NCBI RefSeq assembly: GCF_002001015.1
Contig: NZ_MUNO01000006.1
Coordinates: 1-64,000, forward strand
Direction: 5' to 3'
From: Polaromonas sp. A23
GTDB taxonomy: Bacteria; Pseudomonadota; Gammaproteobacteria; Burkholderiales; Burkholderiaceae_C
DNA length: 64,000 nucleotides
The notes beneath the pieces were generated by a model. The model saw only the letters and a program-made list of their open reading frames with translations, did no database searches and was not told the origin of the DNA. Shown piece after piece: positions 63,818-64,000 of the stretch. Position 1 is the stretch's first letter. Each line of letters starts with the position of its first letter. A program made the translations under genes and the position numbers.

Positions 63818-64000
63818 CTTCGAGGAGATGCCGGACAATCGCCTGCGCATACAGGCTGGCTACGTCCTTGACGAACACCGGAAAATCCACATGCGCCGTG
63901 TCGTCGGCGCGGTCGGAGATCGTGCGCACGGCGGCAAATGGCAAACCGTAGTCAAAACACACTTGCGCTACCGCCGCCCCCTCCATTTCCACGGCCAACA
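63810..64000 (-). CDS. mtnN: 5'-methylthioadenosine/S-adenosylhomocysteine nucleosidase, C-terminal part (cut by window edge)
   Basis: The last 63 residues of a nucleoside phosphorylase-fold enzyme. It shows VEMEGAAVAQVCFDYGLPFAAVRTISDRADDTAHVDFPVF, where EMEGAA is the ribose-binding motif and the Asp of ISDRAD is catalytic in the MTA/SAH nucleosidase family. Such enzymes recycle methylthioadenosine and S-adenosylhomocysteine. The gene continues beyond 64000. Its final codons and stop lie in repeat A. Confidence 0.85.
   Translation of the reverse strand, partial: LAVEMEGAAVAQVCFDYGLPFAAVRTISDRADDTAHVDFPVFVKDVASLYAQAIVRHLLEAL

Overview
This 64 kb window is GC-rich bacterial chromosome from a member of the Burkholderiales, most likely Comamonadaceae (a Polaromonas/Rhodoferax-like betaproteobacterium). 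That placement is an inference. It rests on the tRNA-Tyr/Gly/Thr-tuf operon, an rpe-gph-trpEGDC neighbourhood, the leuS-lptE and hpf-ptsN-hprK clusters, and two families of short dispersed repeats, one of which encodes residues inside leuS, that resemble those I associate with this family. No rRNA, IS element, prophage or CRISPR array was seen.

Layout. 1-762: start of tuf and three tRNA genes on the minus strand. 825-9434: ung and a trp operon (trpL leader, trpE, chorismate mutase, trpG, threonine aldolase, LysE-type exporter, trpD, trpC), then a chalcone-isomerase-like gene and gph. 9522-13865: a two-gene signalling pair, made of a membrane hybrid histidine kinase and a receiver/class III nucleotide cyclase/HPt protein, sitting between gph and rpe. 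14690-25119: apaG, a SpecificRecomb-family membrane protein, a CPA2 antiporter, a YbdK-type ligase, the Kup potassium transporter, gshA and proA.

25164-45992 is the most distinctive region: fifteen genes on one strand with very tight spacing and many 4-bp overlaps. narX-narL is followed by narK1-narK2-narG-narH-narJ-narI, a parvulin isomerase, carbonic anhydrase, a nitronate monooxygenase, the B12-dependent ribonucleotide reductase nrdJ, nnrS, a nitroreductase, a small unknown protein and a hemerythrin-like protein. Together they would let the cell sense nitrate, respire it, make deoxyribonucleotides without oxygen and cope with nitric oxide. An FNR-like box lies upstream of narK1.

46056-53190: holA, then a module for arginine/ornithine breakdown (Lrp regulator, ornithine cyclodeaminase-type enzyme, arginase-family enzyme) that separates holA from lptE-leuS. 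53286-58653: exbD, exbB, dapB, bamE, the divergent fur, then hprK, ptsN and hpf. 58932-64000: a hybrid histidine kinase with a degenerate N-terminal receiver, a patatin-like phospholipase, corA behind a structured leader, and the 3' end of an MTA/SAH nucleosidase gene. Nine copies of a short repeat (core ATAGCTGCTTGCGCCCG) are scattered through the window; two lie inside coding sequences and two supply stop codons.
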